From Anaerolineae bacterium (GTDB taxonomy: Bacteria > Chloroflexota > Anaerolineae > Caldilineales > Caldilineaceae), in contig JAUIHI010000001.1 of the NCBI GenBank assembly GCA_030432295.1, forward strand, positions 124,001 to 188,000: DNA of 64,000 bases, given 5' to 3'. The translations under genes were made by a program, and so were the position numbers. Under the pieces are notes generated by a model, which saw only the letters and a list, made by a program, of their open reading frames with translations, was not told the origin of the DNA and made no database searches. Positions 33,114 through 43,085 of the stretch are shown piece after piece (position 1 is the first letter of the stretch; every line of letters begins with the position of its first letter).

Positions 33114-33188
33114 TGGGTATTGGGTAATCGATATTGGGTATTGAGCCGCCATCAGGCCATCGACGAAATATCTACTATCCAATACCCA
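33114..33188. repeat. Inverted repeat between yebC and ruvC
   Basis: The left half carries GGGTATTGGGTAATCGATAT; the right half carries the complementary TATCTACTATCCAATACCC. It belongs to the same TATTGGG family as 30315-30386. The two genes are probably co-transcribed, so this is another intra-operon hairpin. Confidence 0.65.
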
Positions 33189-33189
33189 T

Positions 33190-33960
33190 CTATGCAACCT
33201 GGGCCATCATCTCGTCGGTTAGTTCCAGGTTGTGATAGACTTTGTTTACGTCGTCCAACTCTTCCAGATTCTCGATCAGCGTCAGAACCGTCATGCCCGC
33301 ATCTGTTTCCAGGGCCAGGGGTGTGTTGGCTTCCATCGTCAACTCAGACTCATCCGCGGGAAAACCAGCCTCTTCCAGCCCTTGAGCAACCTGGGCCAGG
33401 GCTGTGCGCTCGGTATAGACTTCTATCGTTTCATCCGCGACGATCACATCTTCTGCACCGGCTTCCAGTGCGGCCATAAAGACCTCTTCCGGGTCAATGC
33501 CCCGGTCGCTGCCGTCCTCGTCCTGGCGGTTGATGGCAATGTAGCCTTTGTTTGTGAACTGCCACGCCACAGAACCCGGTTCACCCAGACTTCCGCCTGC
33601 CCGGGAGAAGCAGCGGCGCACCTCAGAAATTGTGCGGTTGCGGTTGTCGGTCAGGCACTCCACCAGCATCGCCACGCCGTTGGGTCCATAGCCTTCGTAG
33701 ACAATCTCCTCGATCTCTGCCGCGTCTTTTTCCAGCCCCGCGCCCCGACGAATCGCCCGGTCGATATTGTCTTTGGGCATATTCTCGGCCCGGGCTTTGT
33801 CCACAGCCAGGCGCAGGCGCAGGTTGGCGTTGATATCCGGCCCACCCTCTTTGGCCGCCACCTGAATTTCTCGGGCAACCCGTGTAAATACTTTGCCGCG
33901 GGCTACGTCGTTGGCACCTTTGCGCCGTTTGATTGTAGCCCATTTTGAATGACCTGACAT
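33190..33960 (-). CDS. yebC: YebC/PmpR family protein
   Basis: A 256-residue protein beginning MSGHSKWATIKRRKGANDVARGK, the strict YebC signature, with AGGSLGEPGSVAWQF in the middle domain. Full length for the family. Members bind DNA as regulators, and recent work links them to resolving ribosome stalling at proline-rich stretches, so its closeness to efp may be meaningful. It is the first gene of the ruvC-regulator-ruvA cluster. Confidence 0.95.
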   Translation of the reverse strand: MSGHSKWATIKRRKGANDVARGKVFTRVAREIQVAAKEGGPDINANLRLRLAVDKARAENMPKDNIDRAIRRGAGLEKDAAEIEEIVYEGYGPNGVAMLVECLTDNRNRTISEVRRCFSRAGGSLGEPGSVAWQFTNKGYIAINRQDEDGSDRGIDPEEVFMAALEAGAEDVIVADETIEVYTERTALAQVAQGLEEAGFPADESELTMEANTPLALETDAGMTVLTLIENLEELDDVNKVYHNLELTDEMMAQVA

Positions 33961-34030
33961 ACCTGATTACTCCTACTTTTCTTGACGATGCAACAATAAG
34001 TCTACTGCAAGAAGGCCAAAAACCGGCTTT

Positions 34031-35815
<1,785 letters not shown>

Positions 35816-35978
35816 TTACCAGATCGGCCAAAAGCACCTCAAACCAAGCTATCGTAGCACACGCCAAGGAGCAATGTCAAAGAAAACCCAATGCACGCAC
35901 TATACCGACGATCCGCCTCCACCGGTCTCGATGTGTTAATGCGGAAGGGAGGAATGGAAGAAGGAATGAGGAGAATTG

Positions 35979-36950
35979 TCATCCCTTCAAATCCCGCGCC
36001 GCGGGAATGCCGTGCAATTTCTCCGCCGCCGACATCGCATTGAGCACCGCCTGGGCCAGTACATCCGCAGCCACCGCGCCGATCAGACTGGCGTCGCCCT
36101 GCTTGTCCCCGGCGGAGAGGGCGAAAATTGTGTCCCCGTCGAAGGCCGTGTGTACCGGGCGGATGGTGCGGGCCAGGCCGTCGTGGGCCATCTGCGCCAC
36201 TTTTGTGCATTCCACTTTGGAGAGGGCCACATTCGTAGCGACGACGGCCAGTGTAGTGTTGCGGTTCGCCATCTCGCTGATCGTCTGCCCCAGGCGGCTT
36301 TCGGCAAAGGCCATCGAATCGGCAAAGCCCCCCACCACCGGTCGCCGTGCCCCCGCGATAATTTTGTTGGTGGCCGGGTCGATCACATCGCCCACCGCGT
36401 TGACCGCCACCAGCGCAGAAACGACAATCCCTTTGCCGATCTGTTTGGACGCGCTGCCCAGCCCGCCTTTGGTGGCCTGCCCAAAGCCGAGCATTTTGCC
36501 CACAGTTGCACCGGTCCCCGCGCCCACATTGCCCTGGGCCACCGGATCGGTGGAGGCAGCCTGACAGGCCAGATAGCCAGCGGCTCCGTCGGGCCGTACA
36601 TCTGCCCGCCCGATGCCCAGATCGAAGAGGATCGCGGCGGGCACAATCGGCACCTTCGCCACGCCCACATCAAAGCCGTGGCCCCGCTCCTCCAGCCAAC
36701 GCATCACCCCATCTGCCGCGGCCAGGCCAAAGGCGCTGCCCCCGCTGAGCACAATTGCGTGGACTTTCTGCACGGAACAGACCGGGTCCAGCAGCGCGAT
36801 CTCCCGGGTTCCCGGCCCGCTGCCCCGCACATCCACCCCCGCCGTCGCGCCGCCGGGACAGAGTATGACTGTACAGCCTGTGGCCGCGTCGGTGTTCGTC
36901 CAGTGGCCAACGGAGAGGGTGGGGATGGCGGTGAGAGAATTGTTGTTCAT
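35979..36950 (-). CDS. P1 family peptidase (DmpA/BapA-like, S58)
   Basis: A 323-residue N-terminal-nucleophile hydrolase of the L-aminopeptidase D-Ala-esterase family, which self-cleaves to expose its nucleophile. GAGTRE-like SGPGTRE, LSGGSAFGLAAADGVM and GNVGAGTGATVGK are family motifs; in the last, the residue at the expected nucleophile position appears to be Thr rather than Ser. The start at 36950 has a GGAG site 9 bases upstream; an alternative ATG at 36965 lacks one. It is the last gene of a four-gene operon. Confidence 0.88.
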   Translation of the reverse strand: MNNNSLTAIPTLSVGHWTNTDAATGCTVILCPGGATAGVDVRGSGPGTREIALLDPVCSVQKVHAIVLSGGSAFGLAAADGVMRWLEERGHGFDVGVAKVPIVPAAILFDLGIGRADVRPDGAAGYLACQAASTDPVAQGNVGAGTGATVGKMLGFGQATKGGLGSASKQIGKGIVVSALVAVNAVGDVIDPATNKIIAGARRPVVGGFADSMAFAESRLGQTISEMANRNTTLAVVATNVALSKVECTKVAQMAHDGLARTIRPVHTAFDGDTIFALSAGDKQGDASLIGAVAADVLAQAVLNAMSAAEKLHGIPAARDLKG

Positions 36951-36968
36951 TTGTGATTGCTCCATTTT

Positions 36969-37787
36969 TTACGGCGAGATCATCGATACGGCAACCCAAT
37001 CGACTTCCAACCACTGGCGTTGTGCCTTCGCCACCGTTCCCCAGGCGAAATGACCCCAGGGCGTCACCTGCATATACTGGTTGTCCAGCCAGATGACCAA
37101 TCCCAGCGGGCTGGCTGGCGCGCTGGCCGTTTCTAACAGCGTTCGCCCGTCCACGCCAAAGGTGACACTATCCCTTCGCCAGTCGATGGAATAGATATGC
37201 CAGTCGGTCATCGAAACGGGAACACTGCGCTCGGCCACACCAATCGCCCGCTGACCGATGGGCCAGAGCCGTCTGTAGAGCGATGGCACTTTCATCAGCG
37301 GCACGGCCAGGGGAATTGTCGGGGCCAGTGCCGCAAACTGCCAGCGCCGGGCGTCGACAGTAGCCGCCTTCCAGCCCCAGCCCGGCGTGTCGATGTCCAG
37401 TTTTAGATTGGAAGGCGGCCCGGCGTAGAAGAACCAGACGGCCTGGGGCAGCGCGGCGGGCCGCGGTCCGGCCATTCCGAAGGGATCGTTCCAGAAGCCA
37501 AAGCCCGCAGTCCCACTGAGGGCTGTTGCCGGATCAGCGGTTTCGTCGATGCTGGGGTGAGAGAAGCGGGCGCGCAGGATCAGGCGCAAGGGTGGCCGCC
37601 AGGAGAAGTCGCGGCGGGAGAGGTGCTGGTAGTCGTCGATCTGGGCATTCGTATAGCCATCTGGTGCTGCGCCGTCATTGACCAGCCGCAGACCGTCCGC
37701 AGTGCATTCCCAACCGCCCGCACTGGTCATCTGCTGCTGCCAGCCGGGGCCGATTCCTGCCGGGAAGTTATCAAACAGTGGCGACAT
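36969..37787 (-). CDS. Hypothetical protein with concanavalin-like (GH16/LamG) fold features
   Basis: A 272-residue protein without signal peptide or membrane segment. It is rich in Trp and beta-prone stretches. The pattern FGFWNDPFG, then WHIYSIDWRRDSVTFGVDGRTLLET, then LVIWLDNQYM resembles the strand layout of GH16/LamG jelly-roll domains. The GH16 catalytic ExDxxE is not visible, so enzymatic activity is doubtful. It overlaps the methyltransferase gene by 17 bases and is 18 bases from the peptidase start. Confidence 0.65.
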   Translation of the reverse strand: MSPLFDNFPAGIGPGWQQQMTSAGGWECTADGLRLVNDGAAPDGYTNAQIDDYQHLSRRDFSWRPPLRLILRARFSHPSIDETADPATALSGTAGFGFWNDPFGMAGPRPAALPQAVWFFYAGPPSNLKLDIDTPGWGWKAATVDARRWQFAALAPTIPLAVPLMKVPSLYRRLWPIGQRAIGVAERSVPVSMTDWHIYSIDWRRDSVTFGVDGRTLLETASAPASPLGLVIWLDNQYMQVTPWGHFAWGTVAKAQRQWLEVDWVAVSMISP

Positions 37788-38424
37788 CGGCAGCGGCTTT
37801 CTCGCCCAGTGTCACCACCACCCGCACCGGCCCATTGCCGACGACACGCCGGGATATTCGTAGACTGGACTCGTCCAGCGCTTCGGCAAAGCGGGCTGCG
37901 GCCTGCGGGCTGGGGGGGAAGGCCAGACGGTAGAAGAATCGAAAGAGCGGATTGTCGGTGGAGAGGGCCACATCGACAAAAAGCAGACGTCCACCGGGAC
38001 GTAACACACGGGAAAATTCTTTGTGTGCTGCGGGATCGGTGACAAACCCAGCGGGAAAGGTGGCAAGGATTGTGTCGAAGGCAGCGTCAGTAAACGGCAA
38101 TTGCTGGGCAAATCCCTGCACCCGGGGCGCTGATACTCTCCCCACTATGAGTTTGCGTGTGGTGATAGTGTGCATCGCCGCCGACGCCTCCAAGCCGGTG
38201 ACAGACATACCTTTGGCTGCCATTTCGGAGAGGAGTTCGCCCGTGCCGAAGCCCACTTCCAGCACATCCGCGCCCGTCACAAAATCCAACGCCACCCGTC
38301 GCCAGTCGTCCCAATGGCCCAAACTCACCAGCCAACTCACGCCGTCGTAGGCCCAGGCAAAGCGGGTGTAGAGTTGGCGGTAGAGGAATGTGTAGAGTGT
38401 GCTGATGGGGTGGCGAAGTATCAT
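37771..38424 (-). CDS. Class I SAM-dependent methyltransferase
   Basis: A 217-residue methyltransferase with motif I VLEVGFGTGELL, a post-motif acidic Glu in VTGLEAS, and FDTILATFPAGFVTD plus VLRPGGRLLFVD as motifs II and III. It is most like UbiE/Methyltransf_11 proteins, with an N-terminal region (about 1-45) that could bind the substrate. Its start overlaps the DUF4058 stop (TGATG), so the two are coupled. The substrate is unknown. Confidence 0.85.
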   Translation of the reverse strand: MILRHPISTLYTFLYRQLYTRFAWAYDGVSWLVSLGHWDDWRRVALDFVTGADVLEVGFGTGELLSEMAAKGMSVTGLEASAAMHTITTRKLIVGRVSAPRVQGFAQQLPFTDAAFDTILATFPAGFVTDPAAHKEFSRVLRPGGRLLFVDVALSTDNPLFRFFYRLAFPPSPQAAARFAEALDESSLRISRRVVGNGPVRVVVTLGEKAAADVATV

Positions 38425-39212
38425 CAGACCGGTGACGGCCAGGCGGCTACCAATCCCTGTGCCCAGGCAGCGTCTTCATCTGCCAGAGGCGGAATCGGCG
38501 GCTCGCTGTAGTCCAGGCGCAGATCGAAGCGCGCCCGGTTGTAGAGGCTGTGGAGAACGTCATTGAGGGCGAGGGTCGGCTCGTCCTCGCCTTTTTGCAG
38601 GGGAATGGAAATCTCTGGGATGGGTTGGCGCAGGCTGAAGACGTGCAGCCGGGCGTGGGGTCGCCGCCAGCCAGGAGAGACGAGAATCCGGTAATCGCTT
38701 TCTATATCCTGCCCAACGACTGGCATTGGCTTGCCCGCACGCAGCAGATCGATCTCAACCAGATTCGTCCAGGTACGCAGCACATCCGCCCGTTTGCGAA
38801 TATACTGTTCCCTGCCTTCGTCAGAGATTTTATTGACGGGAGAGAGCAACTCCATCAGCGTAATCAGTCGTCCGGTTTTGACCTCGCGAATTTCCAGAAA
38901 GCTCTCGCTCACCTCTTCAGCCATCGGCATATCCACCTCGTAAATTGCAGGTGGCTCCGCCACAGCAAAATCAGCCATCGCAGGCACAGTCGATTGGCGA
39001 CGCTGCTGCACAATCGACACATCGGGCCGCCCTACAAAGACGATATCGTCGGGCTTGAACAGATATGCGCGACGTTCCAGTCCCACATAATAGTTGGGCG
39101 CGACCTGCGGGCTGAGTTCATCCCGAATGGCGGTTATCAGACTGTTGTGGATATCCGGCCAGAGGGACGGATGTTCCAAATAGGGATCCATTCCGGGAAA
39201 AGGTGAGGGCAT
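38424..39212 (-). CDS. DUF4058 family protein
   Basis: A 262-residue protein beginning MPSPFPGMDPYLEHPSLWPD, the family hallmark, with ITLMELLSPVNK and DYRILVS in the middle. DUF4058 has a restriction-nuclease-like fold by prediction and is abundant in Cyanobacteria and Chloroflexota; its function is unknown. The start at 39212 is set by the conserved N-terminus, with a further in-frame ATG ignored. It is the first gene of the operon driven from 39260-39288. Confidence 0.9.
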   Translation of the reverse strand: MPSPFPGMDPYLEHPSLWPDIHNSLITAIRDELSPQVAPNYYVGLERRAYLFKPDDIVFVGRPDVSIVQQRRQSTVPAMADFAVAEPPAIYEVDMPMAEEVSESFLEIREVKTGRLITLMELLSPVNKISDEGREQYIRKRADVLRTWTNLVEIDLLRAGKPMPVVGQDIESDYRILVSPGWRRPHARLHVFSLRQPIPEISIPLQKGEDEPTLALNDVLHSLYNRARFDLRLDYSEPPIPPLADEDAAWAQGLVAAWPSPV

Positions 39213-39259
39213 TGTGCAAACTCCTGCTGAACATCGAACAGTCAATCGTACACACCTGC

Positions 39260-39288
39260 ATTGTACCAGCCCGGATCGGTGGCGTCAA
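39260..39288 (-). promoter_or_regulatory. Promoter of the DUF4058 operon
   Basis: On the - strand TTGACG (39283-39288) and TACAAT (39260-39265) are exactly 17 bases apart, with an additional TG before the -10. The leader to the ATG is about 40 bases. Confidence 0.75.
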
Positions 39289-39300
39289 CGACAAAAATAA

Positions 39301-39373
39301 GGACGCAGATTTACGAGGACAAACGCTGATCTATCTTTTCTTCATCAGCGTCTATCCGCGTGAATCTGCGTCC
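39301..39373. repeat. CGCAGAT/CGCGGAT family inverted repeat
   Basis: GGACGCAGATTTACG at 39301 pairs with CGTGAATCTGCGTCC ending at 39373, with ACGCTGAT/ATCAGCGT inside. It lies between the aldo-keto reductase stop side and the DUF4058 promoter, and may end transcription from upstream. Confidence 0.7.
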
Positions 39374-39404
39374 AAACTAACTACGAAATCCGCGTGCTAT
39401 TGCT

Positions 39405-40271
39405 CTACGCAAACAGCGAAGTCATCTTCCGTTCGCCTAGCATCTCGGACATTTCCTCGTCGCTGGGACCGTAGCCCTCGAAGCGGCTGGCCGATTCCAA
39501 CACCTTCGGCAGAACATTGATGTCGCCCACTGTGTTCAGGAAGACATCGCCCCGGGCCAGGACAAAATGCACAGCCCGTTCGATGTCTGCCTGGTTTTCC
39601 AGCGGCTCGTACCAGGTGGAACGGTTGCGTTCGGTCGTGCCCCAGGGACCGCGGGTAATCGATTTGATGGTCTGGATGGCGACACCCTTCTCTTTTGCCA
39701 GGGCAACGGTTCGCTCGAAGTCAGCGGCGTAGCGTTCGTTGCGCTTCATCACATAATTCCAGGGCAGCAGAATTGAGTCGAAGTCAAATGCTTGCAGGCT
39801 GCGATAGTGCATGGCCGCCACATTCAGCCCGTGACCGGTGACGCCGATGAAGCGCACCAGCCCCTGCTCCCGCGCCTCAACCGCCGCTTCCAGCGCGCCG
39901 CCGGGACCCATTGCAATGTCCCAGTCGTCCGGGTGGGAGAGATTGTGCAGCTGAATCAGATCGAAGTTGTCGATCTGCATCCGTTCCAGCGAGCGATGAA
40001 TCTCTTCCTTCGCAGCGGCGTAGGTGCGCTCGCCGGTCTTTGTGGCCAGGAAAAAGTCCTTGCGCTGCTTTGCCATCCACGGGCCGAGCCGGTCTTCGGC
40101 CTCGCCGTAGCTGGCCGCGGTGTCGATGTGATTGATGCCATATTCCTGAATCAACTCCATCGTTTTGTCGGCTTCTGCCTGGGTCACCCGCCCCAGCGCG
40201 GCCGCGCCAAAGAGTGTGACACTGCTGTTGTGGCCTGTACTGCCAAAGGGTCTGCGTAAAATCGTAGGCAT
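39405..40271 (-). CDS. Aldo/keto reductase
   Basis: A 288-residue TIM-barrel reductase. Catalytic Asp and Tyr lie in [15 protein letters not shown], Lys in [10 protein letters not shown], and His in [13 protein letters not shown] 40271 has an AAGGAG site 8 bases upstream; the longer frame reads repeat-like sequence. The C-terminal part lacks the usual NADP-loop signature SNFG and has [24 protein letters not shown]-like spacing, as in YdbC-type or bifunctional AKRs. The substrate is not known. Confidence 0.88.
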   Translation of the reverse strand: MPTILRRPFGSTGHNSSVTLFGAAALGRVTQAEADKTMELIQEYGINHIDTAASYGEAEDRLGPWMAKQRKDFFLATKTGERTYAAAKEEIHRSLERMQIDNFDLIQLHNLSHPDDWDIAMGPGGALEAAVEAREQGLVRFIGVTGHGLNVAAMHYRSLQAFDFDSILLPWNYVMKRNERYAADFERTVALAKEKGVAIQTIKSITRGPWGTTERNRSTWYEPLENQADIERAVHFVLARGDVFLNTVGDINVLPKVLESASRFEGYGPSDEEMSEMLGERKMTSLFA

Positions 40272-40334
40272 GAGAATGCTCCTTTTGAAATTGAAAAACG
40301 AACACGGATGAAACGAATGAAACCCGTCAGCCAC

Positions 40335-40772
40335 TCAGTAGGCGTGACGATTCTCCTCTCCTCCAAAACGTTCGCGCAGGAAGGCCAGTGCCGAGCGGAA
40401 CATCGGATACCACTCGTCGCCGGGAACTTCGTGCAGGTCGTGCCAGAAAAAGGCGAAATTGTGGCCACCCCCGTCGGTGGTGTAGTGGACCCACGCGTCG
40501 GGTAAGTCGCGCTTCACTTCACACAAAAAGAGATGCCAGCGCTGTTCGTCCTTGTGAAACAGGAGTTGTCCCAGGGGTTCAATCACTCTGGCACCTTCTA
40601 TCCCCGATTCTTCCCACAGTTCGCGCAGCACCGTTTGCCGGGGTTCTTCGTCTTCTTCCACTGTCCCTTTGACGATCTGGCAACCGGCCTTTGGATGGCG
40701 GAAGGCGAGGATTTGCAGGCGGCCTTCCCGTTTGCGCAGAAGAACAGGGCAGGCTTTGTCAGTGAATTTCAA
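40335..40772 (-). CDS. NUDIX hydrolase
   Basis: A 145-residue NUDIX protein hydrolysing a nucleoside-diphosphate-linked compound. The Nudix box GTVEEDEEPRQTVL-RELWEESGI matches G-x5-E-x7-RE-U-x-EE-x-G-U. A TTG at 40772 is taken as start because a GAGAGG site precedes it and the fold begins there; this overlaps the larC stop by 14 bases. A longer form starting within larC is possible but would add no domain. Confidence 0.8.
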   Translation of the reverse strand: MKFTDKACPVLLRKREGRLQILAFRHPKAGCQIVKGTVEEDEEPRQTVLRELWEESGIEGARVIEPLGQLLFHKDEQRWHLFLCEVKRDLPDAWVHYTTDGGGHNFAFFWHDLHEVPGDEWYPMFRSALAFLRERFGGEENRHAY

Positions 40773-42039
40773 CGGGCGTCCTCTCTCCACTGGATGCCGT
40801 TTGTGCCGCAGCCAACGCTGCTTCGTAGACCACCCGCACAGGCACGCCCTTGGCCTCGGCAATCCGCTTGCATTCGTCGAACTCCGGTTTGGCCCCCAGC
40901 CGCTCCCCGTCCAGCAACTTCACCTTTACGGGCACTGGGCCGTAGACCGTCTCAATTGTCTGAAATTCCCGTTCGGCAATGTGCCGTGTTACCGGATAGA
41001 CCCGCACGCCTAGCGTCGTCGTCTCCCGCAGAATCAGGACGGCCAATTCTTCTTCCTTCTCCGCCGCGCCCAGCACAGAAAGCAGCGTACCCGGTCGCCC
41101 CTTTTTCATCCCAATCGCCGTCGTCCACACATCCAGCGCACCTGCCCCAAAGAGCCGCTCCCGCACTGGCTCGTACAACTCCGGGTTCATATCGTCGATA
41201 TTCGTCTCGATAACGACCAGACCGGAATGGAACGCGGATTCACGCGGATGCTCTTCGTGTCCTTCGTGCTTTTTCGCGCTTCTTCGCGCTCCACCTGCTT
41301 CCCCAACCCACAGCCGGGCTACATTCGGCCAGGCGAAATCCTTGCGCCCTGCGCCGTAGCCGATGCGCTGCAATGTCATACGCGGCTGGGAAAAGTCGGC
41401 CAGTTCGGCCAGAAGCGCCGCGCCTGTGGGTGTCACCAATTCCCCCGGTCCCGGCGCGGGGACCGTCGGCACACCGGCTGCGGCCAATAATTCCAGCGTC
41501 GCCGGCGCGGGCAGGGGGATGCGCCCGTGCATTGTCTGCGCCCAGCCGTGGCCCAGGGGCAGGGGCGAGGCGTACAGTCGCTCGATCCCCAATTCGTGCA
41601 GCCCAGCGCAGACGCCCACAATATCCACAATCGCATCCAGCGCGCCCACTTCGTGGAAGTGGATGGCTTCTGGCGTCGTATTGTGGACCCGGGCTTCGGC
41701 CTCGGCCAGCCGGGTGAAGACAGCGATGGCCCGCTCCTGCACAGCCGACGGCAGATCGCCCGCCCGGATAATCGCCGTCACATCGCTCAGATGGCGGTGG
41801 ACATCGCCTTCGGTCACTTCCACCGCGGCCAGCGTCGCCCGCAGGGGGCCTTTCATCACTGGCTGGCTGTCCACCCGCCAGCTTCCGGCAGGCAGATGCA
41901 GCGCTTCCACAACGCTGTACAACCGTTCCAACGGCCAGCCAGCGTCCAGCAGGCAGCCGAGAAAAATATCACCGGAGATGCCGGAGGGGGTGTCGAGATA
42001 GGCGAGGGTGCCGGATGTTTTTTCCACAGAGAGAATCAC
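40759..42039 (-). CDS. larC: Nickel-pincer cofactor biosynthesis protein LarC (nickel insertion)
   Basis: A 426-residue, uninterrupted LarC, which inserts nickel into the thiolated pyridinium nucleotide using CTP. The N-terminal domain (1-245) has DTPSGISGDIFLG and the His-rich FHEVGALDAIVDI. The C-terminal domain (from about 272) has ETNIDDMNPELYEPV and CKRIAEAKGVPVR. In some bacteria larC is split and joined by a programmed frameshift; here it is one frame. Between the domains lies a charged 22-residue linker made of repeat sequence. The GTG at 42039 is the start. Confidence 0.92.
   Translation of the reverse strand: MILSVEKTSGTLAYLDTPSGISGDIFLGCLLDAGWPLERLYSVVEALHLPAGSWRVDSQPVMKGPLRATLAAVEVTEGDVHRHLSDVTAIIRAGDLPSAVQERAIAVFTRLAEAEARVHNTTPEAIHFHEVGALDAIVDIVGVCAGLHELGIERLYASPLPLGHGWAQTMHGRIPLPAPATLELLAAAGVPTVPAPGPGELVTPTGAALLAELADFSQPRMTLQRIGYGAGRKDFAWPNVARLWVGEAGGARRSAKKHEGHEEHPRESAFHSGLVVIETNIDDMNPELYEPVRERLFGAGALDVWTTAIGMKKGRPGTLLSVLGAAEKEEELAVLILRETTTLGVRVYPVTRHIAEREFQTIETVYGPVPVKVKLLDGERLGAKPEFDECKRIAEAKGVPVRVVYEAALAAAQTASSGERTPVEIH
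41228..41292. repeat. Repeat-family sequence inside larC
   Basis: On the - strand this stretch reads GCGCGAAGAAGCGCGAAAAA, then CACGAAGGACACGAAGAG, then ATCCGCGTGAATCCGCG: units about 10-11 bases apart of the same kind as the intergenic CGCGGAT and ACACGGA repeats. It stays in frame and encodes a Lys/Glu/His-rich linker (about residues 249-271) between the two LarC domains. Confidence 0.75.
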
Positions 42040-42050
42040 TTTTCTGCTGC

Positions 42051-42112
42051 GACGACCGACCAGAGACGAAAGACGAACGAATGGTCTGTTGGTTCGTCTC
42101 TCGTCCGTCGTC
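42051..42112. repeat. Inverted repeat between larE and larC
   Basis: GACGACCGACCAGAGACGAA on the left pairs with TTCGTCTCTCGTCCGTCGTC on the right with few mismatches. A looser copy of the same GACGA/TCGTC sequence lies near 6670-6765. Confidence 0.7.
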
Positions 42113-42123
42113 CGCCGTCGTAT

Positions 42124-42990
42124 CTATGCCAATTCCACCAGTGGAATCAGCGTCCCACTTGTGGACCCGTTCGTTGCGCCGTTCAATCCCCCACTCTTGA
42201 ACCCGGCCAAATCCAGTGTGACGAATCGGTAGCCCGCGGCTTTGACACCGGACACAATTTCGCTGTGGTGCTGGAAGGCTTTGGGGAATTCCTCGGCAGG
42301 GACTTCGATGCGGGCGATTTCGTTGTGATGGCGCACCCGGAATTGGGGAAAGCCCAGATCGACCAGCACATCCTCGGCGGCTTCGATCTGGCGTAGAAGC
42401 TCCGGGGTGATGGCTGTGCCGTGGGGGACCCGGCTGGAGAGACAGGCCATTGCGGGCTTGTCCCACACAGGCAGACCCAAATGCTGGGCGATGGCCCGCA
42501 CTTCCGGCTTGCTGATGCCCGCTTCGATCAGTGGGGAGCGCACGTCCCGTTCCCTGGCCGCCATCATTCCGGGCCGGTGATCGCCCAAATCTGAGGTATT
42601 GGCCCCGTCCATCACCACACCCCACTCATCGGCCAGCAGCAGCTCCTTCAGCCGGTTGTGCAGCTCCGACTTGCAGAAATAGCAGCGGTTGTTGGGATTG
42701 GCCGCGTAGTTGGGGTCCAAATACTCTTCGGTGTTGACCAGCCGGTAGGGGACGCCGATTGTTTCGGCCAGTTTCACCGCATCCCGCATCTCCCGGGCCG
42801 GGTAGCTGGGCGAGACGCCGATGCAGGCCAGCGCGTCTTCGTCCAATTGCTCGTGGGCCACGGCCATCACCAGCGCACTATCCACCCCGCCGGAATAGGC
42901 GACGAGAACAGAGCCACATTCCCGCAGGATGGCGCGCAGTGTTTCGAGTTTTCCAGCGGTTTCTGATGCGAGTATATTCGTGTCTGTCAT
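42124..42990 (-). CDS. larE: Nickel-pincer cofactor sulfur transferase LarE
   Basis: A 288-residue PP-loop protein that adenylates the pyridinium biscarboxylate mononucleotide and adds sulfur. The ATP motif is AYSGGVDSAL (residues 31-40). Cys103 and Cys106 (RCYFCK) and Cys183 (MACLSSR) are present. The last corresponds to the sacrificial cysteine of Lactobacillus LarE; the three together match LarE proteins reported to carry a [4Fe-4S] cluster and work catalytically. The C-terminal tail is Gly/Ser-rich. Next to larB and larC on the same strand. Confidence 0.92.
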   Translation of the reverse strand: MTDTNILASETAGKLETLRAILRECGSVLVAYSGGVDSALVMAVAHEQLDEDALACIGVSPSYPAREMRDAVKLAETIGVPYRLVNTEEYLDPNYAANPNNRCYFCKSELHNRLKELLLADEWGVVMDGANTSDLGDHRPGMMAARERDVRSPLIEAGISKPEVRAIAQHLGLPVWDKPAMACLSSRVPHGTAITPELLRQIEAAEDVLVDLGFPQFRVRHHNEIARIEVPAEEFPKAFQHHSEIVSGVKAAGYRFVTLDLAGFKSGGLNGATNGSTSGTLIPLVELA

Positions 42991-43000
42991 TGCCTATTTC

Positions 43001-43085
43001 CATTGGTTTATTGGTTGATTCGTTCATTGGTTGGCGGAATTCTGTCGGCCCGACAATCAGCCAATGAACCAGTCAACTAATCAAC
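43001..43085. repeat. Inverted repeat between larB and larE
   Basis: TTGGTTGATTCGTTCATTGG on the left pairs with CAATGAACCAGTCAACTAAT on the right. The right arm contains the larB stop codon and its last codons. Confidence 0.65.
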
